Positions 41,849 through 50,090 of a DNA stretch of 64,000 bases are shown here, piece by piece. The stretch is from the NCBI RefSeq assembly GCF_042651565.1, contig NZ_JBHSDF010000003.1, one strand, 5' to 3'. The notes under the pieces are model-generated. The model was not told where the DNA came from. It made no database searches and was given only the letters and a program-made list of their open reading frames with translations. How positions within the stretch are numbered: position 1 is the first letter of the stretch; each line of letters starts with the position of its first letter. This stretch comes from Salinispirillum marinum. GTDB taxonomy: Bacteria > Pseudomonadota > Gammaproteobacteria > Pseudomonadales > Natronospirillaceae. Made by a program: the position numbers and the translations under genes.

Positions 41849-42295
41849 TTATTCTCCGTTAAACCCATTGCCGTCATGTAGTTTTTTTGCCATACCCACC
41901 ATTGTTACCTGATACCCCAGTTTTTGGTTCAAGGCCATCATTTTGGTATTCGCCACATAGACTTGTGTCCTGACCTCACTCACGCCATTGCTGCTTAACC
42001 ATGATTCTGCCGACGTTTTAAGGCGAGTAGCGACACCTCGTTGGCGAAATTGCGGATGCACCCACAGCGATAACACATTGCCATGCAGTGGTTCTGACTT
42101 TTCGGCTATCTGCACCCAGTGTAGGCCAACAATGGCGTTAGACGAATTTTTGGCAAGAATGACATAATTGCGACACGCTGGGCTGCGTAACTTTTCAATG
42201 GTTTGATGTATGGACTCTGCAGAATACCGATGTTCGGCTAACCACTCACGCGGAACATCGCAATGTACTTTTGCGACCTCTGCCATCGCGGTCAC
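41849..42295 (-). CDS. GNAT-family N-acetyltransferase, possibly frameshifted at the N-terminus
   Basis: Protein of up to 148 residues with a GNAT core: VLSLWVHPQFRQRGVATRLK is the acetyl-CoA loop (RxxGVAT), followed by VYVANTKMMALNQKLGYQV. It starts at the GTG 42295 or ATG 42286. Just upstream, in another frame, ATG 42332 encodes MDDLKYEILDLNRD, which looks like the usual N-terminal strand of such enzymes; a one-base change near 42295 would join the two. Substrate unknown. Confidence 0.75.
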   Translation of the reverse strand: MTAMAEVAKVHCDVPREWLAEHRYSAESIHQTIEKLRSPACRNYVILAKNSSNAIVGLHWVQIAEKSEPLHGNVLSLWVHPQFRQRGVATRLKTSAESWLSSNGVSEVRTQVYVANTKMMALNQKLGYQVTMVGMAKKLHDGNGFNGE

Positions 42296-42459
42296 GATTG
42301 AGATCGAGTATTTCGTATTTAAGATCGTCCATTAGCAAACTTCCTATTAACCCAAACGTGCTGGTTTATTTTAGTCATCGGCAACTTGAGTCCTCACCTT
42401 GATATCGAGTACTTTTTATCGCACTATGCTTTTACGCTTAAACATCTTGGAGCATTGCT

Positions 42460-42696
42460 ATGCCTCGGGCAGAACTCGAATCACTCACAATGGCAGTCAT
42501 GACATTATCTGAGCACGAGCGTGCAAAATTAGCCAGTGACTTGATGGCAAGCCTCGATGGTCCAGCGGAATCTGATGTAGCAGAAGCTTGGGATATAGAA
42601 GTTTGCCGCCGTATCAATGAGATAGAATCTGGACGTACAGAGCTTCTGAATCTTGATGACGTACTCGCACGCGCAAGAGCTCGTATAAGGAACTAA
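42460..42696 (+). CDS. Addiction module antitoxin, RelB-like
   Basis: Protein of 78 residues of the putative addiction module component family. LTMAVMTLSEHERAKLASDL and a helical tail with LDDVLARARARI are typical. It would bind and neutralise the ParE-like toxin encoded two bases downstream and repress the operon. The overlap-free close spacing shows a single unit. Confidence 0.85.
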   Translation: MPRAELESLTMAVMTLSEHERAKLASDLMASLDGPAESDVAEAWDIEVCRRINEIESGRTELLNLDDVLARARARIRN

Positions 42697-42698
42697 CT

Positions 42699-43010
42699 GT
42701 GATTGTAAGAATCAGCAAGGACGCTGCCGAAGAATTAGCGGAAGCTGCCGTTTGGTATGAAAATGAATCAACCGGGCTGGGAGAACGGCTAATTGATGCT
42801 TTTGAACACGCTACCGAACTGTTAAAAGAACCCAACCCGCCACTGACTTTACTTCAAGGTAAAGCCTCTCGTTTGGGTGCGAAATCTCTCATCCTTCACC
42901 GCTTTCCCTTTTCTCTTGTTACTATTCAAAAAGAACTAACTATCACAGTAGTTGCATTTGCCCACCACTCACGAAAGCCCGGTTACTGGCACAAACGTAT
43001 AGTGTCATAA
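42699..43010 (+). CDS. Type II toxin, RelE/ParE family
   Basis: Toxin of 103 residues: AAEELAEAAVWYENESTGLG at the N-terminus and VVAFAHHSRKPGYWHKR at the end, the ParE/RelE pattern. It starts at a GTG two bases after the antitoxin stop. Target (ribosome-bound mRNA or gyrase) cannot be told. The pair is adjacent to other accessory genes and appears intact. Confidence 0.88.
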   Translation: MIVRISKDAAEELAEAAVWYENESTGLGERLIDAFEHATELLKEPNPPLTLLQGKASRLGAKSLILHRFPFSLVTIQKELTITVVAFAHHSRKPGYWHKRIVS

Positions 43011-43027
43011 CACTTGCTTTAAGCATT

Positions 43028-43053
43028 GCGGAGCCGAAGAAATCCGGCTCCGC
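43028..43053. terminator. Hairpin between convergent toxin and oxidase genes
   Basis: Nine-base stem GCGGAGCCG / CGGCTCCGC with an 8-base interior, no T-run. Likely bidirectional structure between genes ending at 43010 and 43062. Confidence 0.5.
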
Positions 43054-43061
43054 TTGCAAAC

Positions 43062-44348
43062 TCAAATCCCCAACTTATCCCGCAAGCCATAATACAACCC
43101 ACCTAGGGCGGTATAGGGCACGCGCAGCAGGTGGCCGCCGGGGAATGGGAAGTGTTTGAGCTGGCCGAAGGCGTCGAAGCGTTCGGCGTGTCCTTTGATC
43201 GCTTCCGAGATCAACTTACCCGCCAAGTGCGTGGTGGTGACGCCGTGGCCGCTGTAGCCTTGGGCGTAATAAATCTTCGGTGTTAAGCGTCCGAACTGCG
43301 GCAGTCGGCTTAGGGTTAGCAGGAAGTCACCGCCCCACGCGTAGTCGAATTTAATGCCTTTAAGTTGCGGGAACGTCTTCTCCAAATGTGGCCGCAAGAA
43401 AGCTTCAATCGACGCTGGATCGCCACCGCCATAGGACGTGCCACCCCCATACAGCAAACGGTTGTCGCCGGTGATGCGGTAGTAGTCCAACTTATAGTTG
43501 CAGTCTTCAACGCACTGCATACCGGGGATGAGCGATTTGGCGACGTCTTCACCCAACACTTCGGTGGTGACGATTTGCGTGCCACAGGGCATGGACTTGG
43601 CGGCCAATTCAGGCACCAAACCACCGAGATAAGCATTCCCGGCGATGATCAAATAGTCGCACGTCACTTGGCCACCGCTCTGGGTGATCACTACCGGGCG
43701 TTCTTTACGGTCAATTTGGATAACTTTGGAGTCTTCATAAATCTTACCACCCAAGGACTCCACTGCGGCGGCTTCGCCCAAGGCAAGATTCATCGGGTGA
43801 ATGTGGCCGGCGCCCTTGTCGAGCAGAGCGCCGGTGTAGCGCTCGCTGGCGATGTAATCTTTGGTTTGTTCGGCATTAAGCAGTTCGAGGTCGTTGTAGC
43901 CGAACCGCTCCCACAAGGCTTTGTGGTGCTCCAGCCCTTTGAACTGTTTTTTGTTCAGCGCGGCGAACATGCCGCCGGGGCGGAAGTCGCATTGGATGTC
44001 GTATTTGGCGATGCGCTCTTTGATGATTTGCGCGCCTTCAAACGCCATACCACCCAACATTTTCGCCATGTCGGTGCCGTAGTTACGCTCGATGACATCA
44101 ATGTCACGACTGTAGCTATTAACCAACTGCCCGCCATTGCGGCCGCTGGCACCATAAGCGATACGGGCGGCTTCTAGGACCACGACTTTGTACCCAGCCT
44201 CAGCAAGATGCAGCGCACTCGACAGGCCGGTATATCCAGCACCGATTATGCATATTTGTGTATCTATGGCCTCGCGCAGCGGTGGACGCTCGGGCGAGGG
44301 GTTTGCGCTGGCTGCGTAATACGAGCCCGTATGCGGTGTTTTCTGCAT
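43062..44348 (-). CDS. FAD-dependent oxidoreductase, gamma-glutamylputrescine oxidase-like (PuuB/PauB)
   Basis: DAO-superfamily flavoenzyme, 428 residues. The dinucleotide fold CIIGAGYTGLSSALHLAEAG (residues 32-51), GASGRNGGQLVNSYSRD and the C-terminal YYAQGYSGHGVTTTHLAGKL are those of PuuB-type oxidases, which oxidise gamma-glutamylated polyamines. BauB of the beta-alanine cluster is a related possibility. A second paralogue lies at 50091. Its start codon and AGGG site fall in an arm of a long inverted repeat shared with the upstream gap, so translation may be structure-controlled. Confidence 0.88.
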   Translation of the reverse strand: MQKTPHTGSYYAASANPSPERPPLREAIDTQICIIGAGYTGLSSALHLAEAGYKVVVLEAARIAYGASGRNGGQLVNSYSRDIDVIERNYGTDMAKMLGGMAFEGAQIIKERIAKYDIQCDFRPGGMFAALNKKQFKGLEHHKALWERFGYNDLELLNAEQTKDYIASERYTGALLDKGAGHIHPMNLALGEAAAVESLGGKIYEDSKVIQIDRKERPVVITQSGGQVTCDYLIIAGNAYLGGLVPELAAKSMPCGTQIVTTEVLGEDVAKSLIPGMQCVEDCNYKLDYYRITGDNRLLYGGGTSYGGGDPASIEAFLRPHLEKTFPQLKGIKFDYAWGGDFLLTLSRLPQFGRLTPKIYYAQGYSGHGVTTTHLAGKLISEAIKGHAERFDAFGQLKHFPFPGGHLLRVPYTALGGLYYGLRDKLGI

Positions 44349-44517
44349 GATAAAACGCCCTATTCGTTCCTAAGTCAGCGCTCAGTAAGGGTGTGCTTTC
44401 TTGGGGACGCCGAGATTCCATCCATGGAGGCTCGTTGCAGACGTCCTGTCTGCAAACGCCCCGCAAAAGCACACCCTCACCGAGCTAAGTTCATAGTACA
44501 TAGGGCGTTTTTCATGC
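44345..44517. repeat. Intergenic nested palindrome, copy D, arms reaching a start codon
   Basis: Outer arms 44345-44363 and 44500-44517 are complementary except for one bulged base and contain the start codon and AGGG site of the oxidase gene. Next inward are arms AGGGTGTGCTTT (44388-44399) and AAAGCACACCCT (44466-44477). The family core follows: TTGGGGACGCCG, CATCCATGGAGGCTCG, and an inner hairpin TTGCAGAC/GTCTGCAA. Confidence 0.8.
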
Positions 44518-44532
44518 CCTGTTGATTGAGTG

Positions 44533-44886
44533 TTATTCGTAGATCACATAGATCTTTTTACAGTACGACGGCACTTCCCATGAACCTTTAAACCCAGCGG
44601 GAATCAGAAAATGGTCGCCTGCTTTTACTTTTTTATGGGTGCCTTCGTCATCGTGGATGATGGATTCACCCTCCAGGATGTGGCAATACTCGTCTTCGGT
44701 GTAACTGATTTTCCAGTGTCCGGCTTGGGAATCCCAAATACCGCTGTGAAAGCGCTCATCTTTCGAACTCATCAGATTCCATACCCGTTGTTTGGGTTGG
44801 CCGTTGATGATTCTTTCCGCGTCTGGCAAATAAGACTCTACGTCTTCCGCAGGGGTTTTGACGTCTAGGATGTTGTTGATGTTCAT
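44533..44886 (-). CDS. Cupin_3 (DUF861) protein
   Basis: Small single-domain cupin of 117 residues, with SYTEDEYCHILEGESIIHDD and KVKAGDHFLIPAGFKGSWEV, the two halves of the barrel. It is of the type often found beside polyamine or ureidoglycolate genes; it could be a metal-dependent isomerase or sensor, but no reaction is assigned. It lies between mmsA and the PuuB-like gene on the same strand, flanked on both sides by palindromic repeats D and E. Confidence 0.82.
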   Translation of the reverse strand: MNINNILDVKTPAEDVESYLPDAERIINGQPKQRVWNLMSSKDERFHSGIWDSQAGHWKISYTEDEYCHILEGESIIHDDEGTHKKVKAGDHFLIPAGFKGSWEVPSYCKKIYVIYE

Positions 44887-44951
44887 AACTCAGCTCTGTT
44901 AACTAAGACTCTAGATACGGTGATGCGAACAATGCTGTCGACGAGCTATCG

Positions 44952-45074
44952 GTTATGGTTGGCGACGGGCAAACCCTGAAGCGTGGCGTTTGCGGACAGG
45001 ACGTCCGCAACGAGCCCCCAAGGATGGGTTCACGGCGTCCACGCGCAAGGGATTTGCCCATCGCCAACAATAAC
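44952..45074. repeat. Intergenic nested palindrome, copy E
   Basis: Left arm GTTGGCGACGGGCAAACCCT (44958-44977) pairs with 45048-45068 with one G-T pair and one bulge; GTTAT/ATAAC adds a short outer stem. Core: GCGTTTGCGGACAGGAC, inner hairpin TTGCGGAC/GTCCGCAA, GAGCCCCCAAGGATGGGTT, ACGGCGTCC. Confidence 0.8.
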
Positions 45075-45083
45075 TTGAGAAAT

Positions 45084-46574
45084 CTAACTCATAGTCGGCA
45101 TAACAAACTCCGCACCTATGTCGCCATCGGGCCAGCGCGCTGTTACCGCTTTGCGTTTGGTGTAGAACTTCACACCTTCCATACCATGCACATGGTTACT
45201 GCCAAACAACGACCGCTTCCAACCACCGAACGAATGGAATGCCATGGGCACGGGAATCGGCACGTTCACACCCACCATACCCACTTGAATGTCGTGCACA
45301 AACTGACGCGCCACGCCACCACTGCGGGTAAATATAGCCGTACCGTTACCGTATTCATGAGCGTTTATCAGCTTCACGGCAGACACATAATCCGGCACCC
45401 GCACCACACAGAGAACGGGCCCAAAGATCTCTTCTTGGTAAATCGTCATATCTTTGGTTACGTGGTCAAACAAGGTGCCGCCGACAAAATAGCCTTCTTC
45501 GTGGCCTGAAACTTTCAAGTCGCGGCCATCGACCACCAGCGTAGCGCCCTCTTTTACCCCTTGCTCAATATAGCCCAGCACCTTGGCGCGATGTTCTTTG
45601 GTAACCAATGGCCCCATATCCAAGCCTTTTTCAGCGCCGTTACCGATCTTGAGCTGTCGGGTCTTTTCGGCCAATTGCGCAACCAGTTTATCGGCAACTT
45701 CATCACCTACAGCAACGGCAACCGATATCGCCATGCAACGCTCACCGGCCGAGCCATACGCTGCACCCATCAATGCATTAACCGTCATATCCAAGTCGGC
45801 ATCCGGCATCACCACCATGTGGTTTTTCGCGCCACCCAAGGCCTGCACACGCTTACCGTGTGCGCTGCCCGTGCTGTAAATGTATTCCGCGATCGGCGTC
45901 GAGCCCACAAAGCTTATCGCTTGAACATCGGGGTGCGTTAACAACACATCCACCGCTTCTTTGTCGCCATTTATGACGTTGAAGACACCGTCCGGCAAAC
46001 CCGCTTCCTTCAACCATTGAGCCACCAACATAGGGGCTGAAGGGTCTTTTTCAGAAGGCTTCATAACGAAGGTGTTGCCGCAGGCAATGGCCACCGGCCA
46101 CATCCACATAGGCACCATGGCAGGGAAGTTGAACGGCGAAATCCCCGCCACCACGCCCAGGGGCTGATTCAAGGACCAGGCATCAACGCCACGACCGACT
46201 TGTTCGGTCATGTCGCCGCGCAGTAAATGCGGAATGCCGGTGGCGAATTCCACCACTTCCATACCGCGAATGATTTCACCACGGGCGTCTTCAAACACTT
46301 TGCCGTGTTCGGCACTGATTACCCGAGCGAGTTCGTCCATACGCTCTTCAAGAATGGCGCGGAATTTGAACAGCACGCGCGCGCGGTTCAGCGGCGATGT
46401 TTCTGCCCATGCCGGGAATGCAGCCTTCGCAACCGCTATGGCCTGTTCGGTTTCTTGCGCCGTGGCCAAAGAGACTGTGCCTGTTTGCTGTCCCGTCGCC
46501 GGGTTATACACCGGCGCTTGGCGGGTGCTCGCAGCGGTGGTTTCGCCGCCGATGAAATGGTTGATTTGGTTCAT
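45084..46574 (-). CDS. mmsA: Methylmalonate/malonate semialdehyde dehydrogenase (CoA-acylating)
   Basis: Aldehyde dehydrogenase of 496 residues that converts (methyl)malonate semialdehyde and CoA to propanoyl- or acetyl-CoA. Catalytic Cys280 in GSAGERCMAISVAV, and the MmsA-type FNFPAMVPMWMWPVAIACGN and HMVVMPDADLD segments are present. Beside a beta-alanine-type transaminase it probably plays the BauC role: malonate semialdehyde to acetyl-CoA. It precedes the cupin and oxidase genes on the same strand. Confidence 0.93.
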   Translation of the reverse strand: MNQINHFIGGETTAASTRQAPVYNPATGQQTGTVSLATAQETEQAIAVAKAAFPAWAETSPLNRARVLFKFRAILEERMDELARVISAEHGKVFEDARGEIIRGMEVVEFATGIPHLLRGDMTEQVGRGVDAWSLNQPLGVVAGISPFNFPAMVPMWMWPVAIACGNTFVMKPSEKDPSAPMLVAQWLKEAGLPDGVFNVINGDKEAVDVLLTHPDVQAISFVGSTPIAEYIYSTGSAHGKRVQALGGAKNHMVVMPDADLDMTVNALMGAAYGSAGERCMAISVAVAVGDEVADKLVAQLAEKTRQLKIGNGAEKGLDMGPLVTKEHRAKVLGYIEQGVKEGATLVVDGRDLKVSGHEEGYFVGGTLFDHVTKDMTIYQEEIFGPVLCVVRVPDYVSAVKLINAHEYGNGTAIFTRSGGVARQFVHDIQVGMVGVNVPIPVPMAFHSFGGWKRSLFGSNHVHGMEGVKFYTKRKAVTARWPDGDIGAEFVMPTMS

Positions 46575-46608
46575 AACCTGTCCTATTTACGGAATATAAC
46601 GTTAGTCC

Positions 46609-46725
46609 GGGGCTTAGGAGGCAGATCGTCGGACGAAGACACGCCGTGAACCCATCCTTGGGGGCTCGCCAAGCGCATCCATGCGCTTGCACGGTCTTCT
46701 TACCGACATCTGCCTCCTAAGCCCC
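46609..46725. repeat. Intergenic nested palindrome, copy F
   Basis: Perfect 18-base arms GGGGCTTAGGAGGCAGAT (46609-46626) and complement (46708-46725). Core in the A/D orientation: ACGCCGTGAACCCATCC, GGGGGCTCG, inner hairpin AAGCGCAT/ATGCGCTT. With copy G it fills the 337-base gap between mmsA and the transaminase; no gene is seen there. Confidence 0.8.
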
Positions 46726-46783
46726 TCAGCAATCATCAAACTCAGATTGCCGATGTGAATTTATGGTTTGTTGCAATTCTTCA

Positions 46784-46896
46784 GGGCTTGGGTGGTGTAG
46801 GCCCTAGGCTGACCGTTCAAGCGCATGGATGCGCTTGGCGAGCCTACAGGGCCGTATTCACGGCGTGTCAGCATAGGGCCTACACCACCCAAGCCC
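46784..46896. repeat. Intergenic nested palindrome, copy G
   Basis: Perfect 23-base arms (46784-46806, beginning GGGCTTGGGTGGTGTAGG, and 46874-46896). Core in the B/E orientation: inner hairpin AAGCGCAT/ATGCGCTT, GGCGAGCC, TTCACGGCGTG. It ends 15 bases after the transaminase stop. Copies F and G are neighbours in opposite orientation. Confidence 0.8.
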
Positions 46897-46911
46897 GGCA
46901 TCAGCACCACG

Positions 46912-48225
46912 TTAAGCCGAGGCGCGAATCGCTTTAGCCATCGCATCTACCAACTGGTCAATGTGCGTTTTTTCAATGATCAAGGGCGGCGACATGGCAA
47001 TGATGTCGCCCGTGCAACGCACTAGGGTGTTACCTTCCCAGAAGCAATGCTCGAACACCGAATAGCCGCGCTTGCCGACTTTCTCCGCTGGATGAAACTC
47101 TACCGCACCGATCAAGCCAAGATTGCGAATGTCTTTCACGTTCGGCAGGTCTTTCAGGCTGTGCAACGCCTCCTGGAAATAATTTTCCATCTCCAACGTG
47201 CGCTCAAACAAACCGTCACGCTCGTAGATATCGAGTGTGGCCAAGCCCGCAGCGGCGGCAACCGGGTGACCGGAATAGGTGTAGCCATGGAAGAAATCAA
47301 TCACCTCTTCCGGGCCTTGCATAAAGGCTTCGTGAATGTGGTCGCCAACAAATACGGCACCCATCGGGATAGCGCCATTGGTTAAGCCTTTGGCGGTGGT
47401 CAAAATGTCGGGCGTTACCCCAAAACGGTTCGAGGCAAAGGCTTTGCCCACACGGCCAAAACCGGTAATCACCTCATCGAAAATCAACAAAATGCCGTGT
47501 TTTTGCGTAATCTCACGAATGCGTTGCAGATAGCCTTCCGGCGGCATAATCACACCACCCGAACCGGAAACCGGCTCAATGATCACCGCCGCAATGGTGT
47601 CACCGCCGTGCAAGGCGATACGCTGCTCCAGTTCATCGGCCAGCCATAACCCTTGCTCGGGCAAACCTTTAGAAAATACGTTCTCAGGCAACAGGGTATG
47701 TTTCAAATGGTCCACACCGGCCAGCATATTGCCGAAGGAACGGCGATTATTGCCGATGCCACCCACGGAAATGCCACCAAAGCCCACGCCATGGTAGCCA
47801 CGTTCACGGCCAATGAAACGCGTCCGCTGGGCTTGCCCACGCGCATGGTGGTAGCCCAAGGCAATTTTCAAGGCCGTATCGGCAGACTCAGAACCCGAAT
47901 TGGTGAAAAACACTTTGTTCAGATTACCCGGCGTATGTTTCACCAAGCGTTCCGCTAATTCGAACGGCAACGGGTGGCCTATCTGGAACGTTGGTGCGAA
48001 GTCCATTTTCGCAATCTGTTTGGCCACGGCCTGGGAAATTTCACTGCGACCGTGTCCGGCGTTCACGCACCACAGACCGGCGGTGCCATCGAGAATGGAG
48101 CGCCCATCGACACTGGTGTAGTACATACCCTCCGCCGATGCCAACAAACGTGGCTTGCCTTTGAATTGGCGATTGGCGGTAAACGGCATCCAGAATGCGT
48201 CGAGTGATGGGTTATTTGAAGACAT
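46912..48225 (-). CDS. bauA: Omega-amino acid--pyruvate transaminase (beta-alanine type)
   Basis: Class III PLP aminotransferase of 437 residues that moves an amino group from beta-alanine or another omega-amino acid to pyruvate. The N-terminal FWMPFTANRQFKGKPRLLAS, GYHGVGFGGISVGG, LLIFDEVITGFGR and TTAKGLTNGAIPMGAVFV (with the PLP Lys) are characteristic. The ATG at 48225 is chosen; the frame extends upstream to 48309 without a ribosome site. With MmsA it would take beta-alanine to acetyl-CoA. The symbol is by function and is provisional. Confidence 0.9.
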   Translation of the reverse strand: MSSNNPSLDAFWMPFTANRQFKGKPRLLASAEGMYYTSVDGRSILDGTAGLWCVNAGHGRSEISQAVAKQIAKMDFAPTFQIGHPLPFELAERLVKHTPGNLNKVFFTNSGSESADTALKIALGYHHARGQAQRTRFIGRERGYHGVGFGGISVGGIGNNRRSFGNMLAGVDHLKHTLLPENVFSKGLPEQGLWLADELEQRIALHGGDTIAAVIIEPVSGSGGVIMPPEGYLQRIREITQKHGILLIFDEVITGFGRVGKAFASNRFGVTPDILTTAKGLTNGAIPMGAVFVGDHIHEAFMQGPEEVIDFFHGYTYSGHPVAAAAGLATLDIYERDGLFERTLEMENYFQEALHSLKDLPNVKDIRNLGLIGAVEFHPAEKVGKRGYSVFEHCFWEGNTLVRCTGDIIAMSPPLIIEKTHIDQLVDAMAKAIRASA

Positions 48226-48421
48226 GCGGCACCTACTGGCAGTTATCGATCGAGCTGGGTTGTCTGTTATTTTGAACACTTGACGCCCAGTGTATGTAAA
48301 ATAAATCAAACATCAACGGTTTCACGAAAAAAATCTTTTACACCGCACAAAAAACCATTGCAAGCACCATAGAATCTGAAAAAACAGCATGATAATTCAT
48401 GTTTTAGACAGCACGCTATTG

Positions 48422-48435
48422 TTCGATATATTGAA
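48422..48435. promoter_or_regulatory. Candidate PuuR-type site upstream of the aldehyde dehydrogenase
   Basis: TTCGATATATTGAA, a near palindrome, lies 70 bases before the puuC-like start in the 280-base divergent gap 48226-48505. A related TTCGTATATTATTC occurs at 51395 upstream of the second oxidase. Shared control by the XRE-cupin regulator is a guess. The rest of the gap has no gene. Confidence 0.3.
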
Positions 48436-48505
48436 ATACTGACCGTCGAGCGCTATTGTGTGGCGACGAAAATGAACAGCCTATTGCAAGAAGAGAGAGG
48501 TTTCC

Positions 48506-50005
48506 ATGGCAGACGTGCATAATTTTGAATACTGGCAAGCCAAGGCTGCCGAACTTCAGCCAAATGGCCAGGCGTGGGTCAATGGCAAGTCCTGTGCTGC
48601 CGTGAACGGCGACACCTTTGCCAAACACAGCCCTATCGACAGTCGATTACTGGCCCATGTGGCGTCTTGCGATCAGGCCGATGCGGACGCGACTGTCCGT
48701 GTAGCCCGCGCCGTACTCGACCGTGGCGACTGGTCACGCAAGGCACCGGCGCAACGCAAACGGGTGATGCAAGCCTTTGCCGATTTGATTGAAGCACACC
48801 GGGAAGAACTCGCCCTATTGGAATGCCTCGATATGGGCAAACCCATTGCCGATGCCTTAACGGTTGACGTGAACGGTACGTTGCGCTGTATCCGCTGGTG
48901 CGCGGAAGCCATCGACAAAATCTATGACGAACTGGCCCCCACCCCAGACAACGAAATCGGCATGATCACCCGCGAACCATCCGGTGTGGTGGCCGCCATC
49001 GTACCGTGGAATTTCCCCATGACCATGGCGAGCTGGAAAATTGGCCCAGCCCTCGCCACCGGCAATTCGGTTATTTTGAAGCCATCAGAGAAATCACCAC
49101 TTACTGCTATTCGTTTGGCGCAATTGGCCACCGAAGCAGGTATTCCAGATGGCGTATTCAATGTGCTGCCGGGCTTTGGCCATACCGTCGGCAAAGCGTT
49201 GGCGCTGCACATGGACGTGGATACGCTGGTGTTCACCGGCTCAACCAAAATCGCCAAACAGTTGATGGTGTACGCGGGCGAGTCCAACATGAAGCGCGTG
49301 TGGACGGAAGCGGGCGGCAAGTCACCCAACATCGTGTTTGCCGACGCTCCTGATTTGGACGCGGCGGCTGAAGCTGCCGCCAGCGCCATTTGTTATAACA
49401 TGGGTGAAGTCTGTACCGCTGGTTCACGCTTGCTGGTGGAAGCCTCCATCGCGGACACCTTTATGGCTAAAGTCCGTGCCCATGTGGGTAACTGGCGGCC
49501 CGGCAATCCATTGGACCCCAACACCAACGTGGGTGCCATTGTAGACGAGCAGCAGATGAATCAGGTACTGGGCTTTATTGAAAAAGGCAAAGCAGAAGGT
49601 GGTCGGCTTACCGCCGGCGGCAAACGAGCCGAGGTGGTGAAAGACGGATTCTTCATTGAGCCCACGGTGTTTGAAGGCATCACCAATGACATGACCATCG
49701 CCCAAGAAGAAATTTTCGGCCCTGTATTGTCTGTCATTACCTTTAAAGATGAAGCCGACGCACTGCGCATCGCCAACGACACCATTTATGGCTTGGCAGC
49801 AGCGATTTGGACGGGCAATCTCGGCAAAGCGCACCGCATGGCGAAGGGCGTGCGTGCTGGCTCGGTGTGGGTAAACCACTATGACGGTGGCGACATGACC
49901 GCGCCGTTTGGCGGGTTCAAGCAATCCGGTAACGGCCGTGATAAGTCGATGCATGCGTTCGACAAGTACACCGAGTTGAAGGCGACGTGGATTAAATTGG
50001 ATTGA
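48506..50005 (+). CDS. puuC: Gamma-glutamyl-gamma-aminobutyraldehyde dehydrogenase-like (PuuC/KauB)
   Basis: NAD(P)-dependent aldehyde dehydrogenase, 499 residues. It fits PuuC-type enzymes that oxidise the aldehyde made by PuuB: N-terminal FEYWQAKAAELQPNGQAWVN, PWNFPMTMASWKIGPALATG, base Glu268 and nucleophile Cys303 in GEVCTAGSR, with FGGFKQSGNGRDKS near the end. It has a strong GAGAGAGG site. Divergent from the transaminase; another aldehyde such as betaine or aminopropanal is possible. Confidence 0.88.
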   Translation: MADVHNFEYWQAKAAELQPNGQAWVNGKSCAAVNGDTFAKHSPIDSRLLAHVASCDQADADATVRVARAVLDRGDWSRKAPAQRKRVMQAFADLIEAHREELALLECLDMGKPIADALTVDVNGTLRCIRWCAEAIDKIYDELAPTPDNEIGMITREPSGVVAAIVPWNFPMTMASWKIGPALATGNSVILKPSEKSPLTAIRLAQLATEAGIPDGVFNVLPGFGHTVGKALALHMDVDTLVFTGSTKIAKQLMVYAGESNMKRVWTEAGGKSPNIVFADAPDLDAAAEAAASAICYNMGEVCTAGSRLLVEASIADTFMAKVRAHVGNWRPGNPLDPNTNVGAIVDEQQMNQVLGFIEKGKAEGGRLTAGGKRAEVVKDGFFIEPTVFEGITNDMTIAQEEIFGPVLSVITFKDEADALRIANDTIYGLAAAIWTGNLGKAHRMAKGVRAGSVWVNHYDGGDMTAPFGGFKQSGNGRDKSMHAFDKYTELKATWIKLD

Positions 50006-50022
50006 TACGCTTGCCCTATGGT

Positions 50023-50085
50023 TTCGGCCAGAGGGCTGGCCTCCTACGCAATGGTGGGTCGTAGGAGCGCGGCCCTCCGCGCGAA
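50023..50085. repeat. REP-like inverted pair (BIME)
   Basis: Two head-to-head units of the GTAGGAG...GAA type. Minus strand 50047-50023: GTAGGAG, stem GGCCAG/CTGGCC, loop CCCT, GAA. Plus strand 50061-50085: GTAGGAG, stem GCGCGG/CCGCGC, loop CCCT, GAA. The stems differ but pair, and the loop and flanks are constant. This is the form of Pseudomonas-type REP elements. It lies between convergent genes. Confidence 0.8.
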
Positions 50086-50090
50086 CCCTG

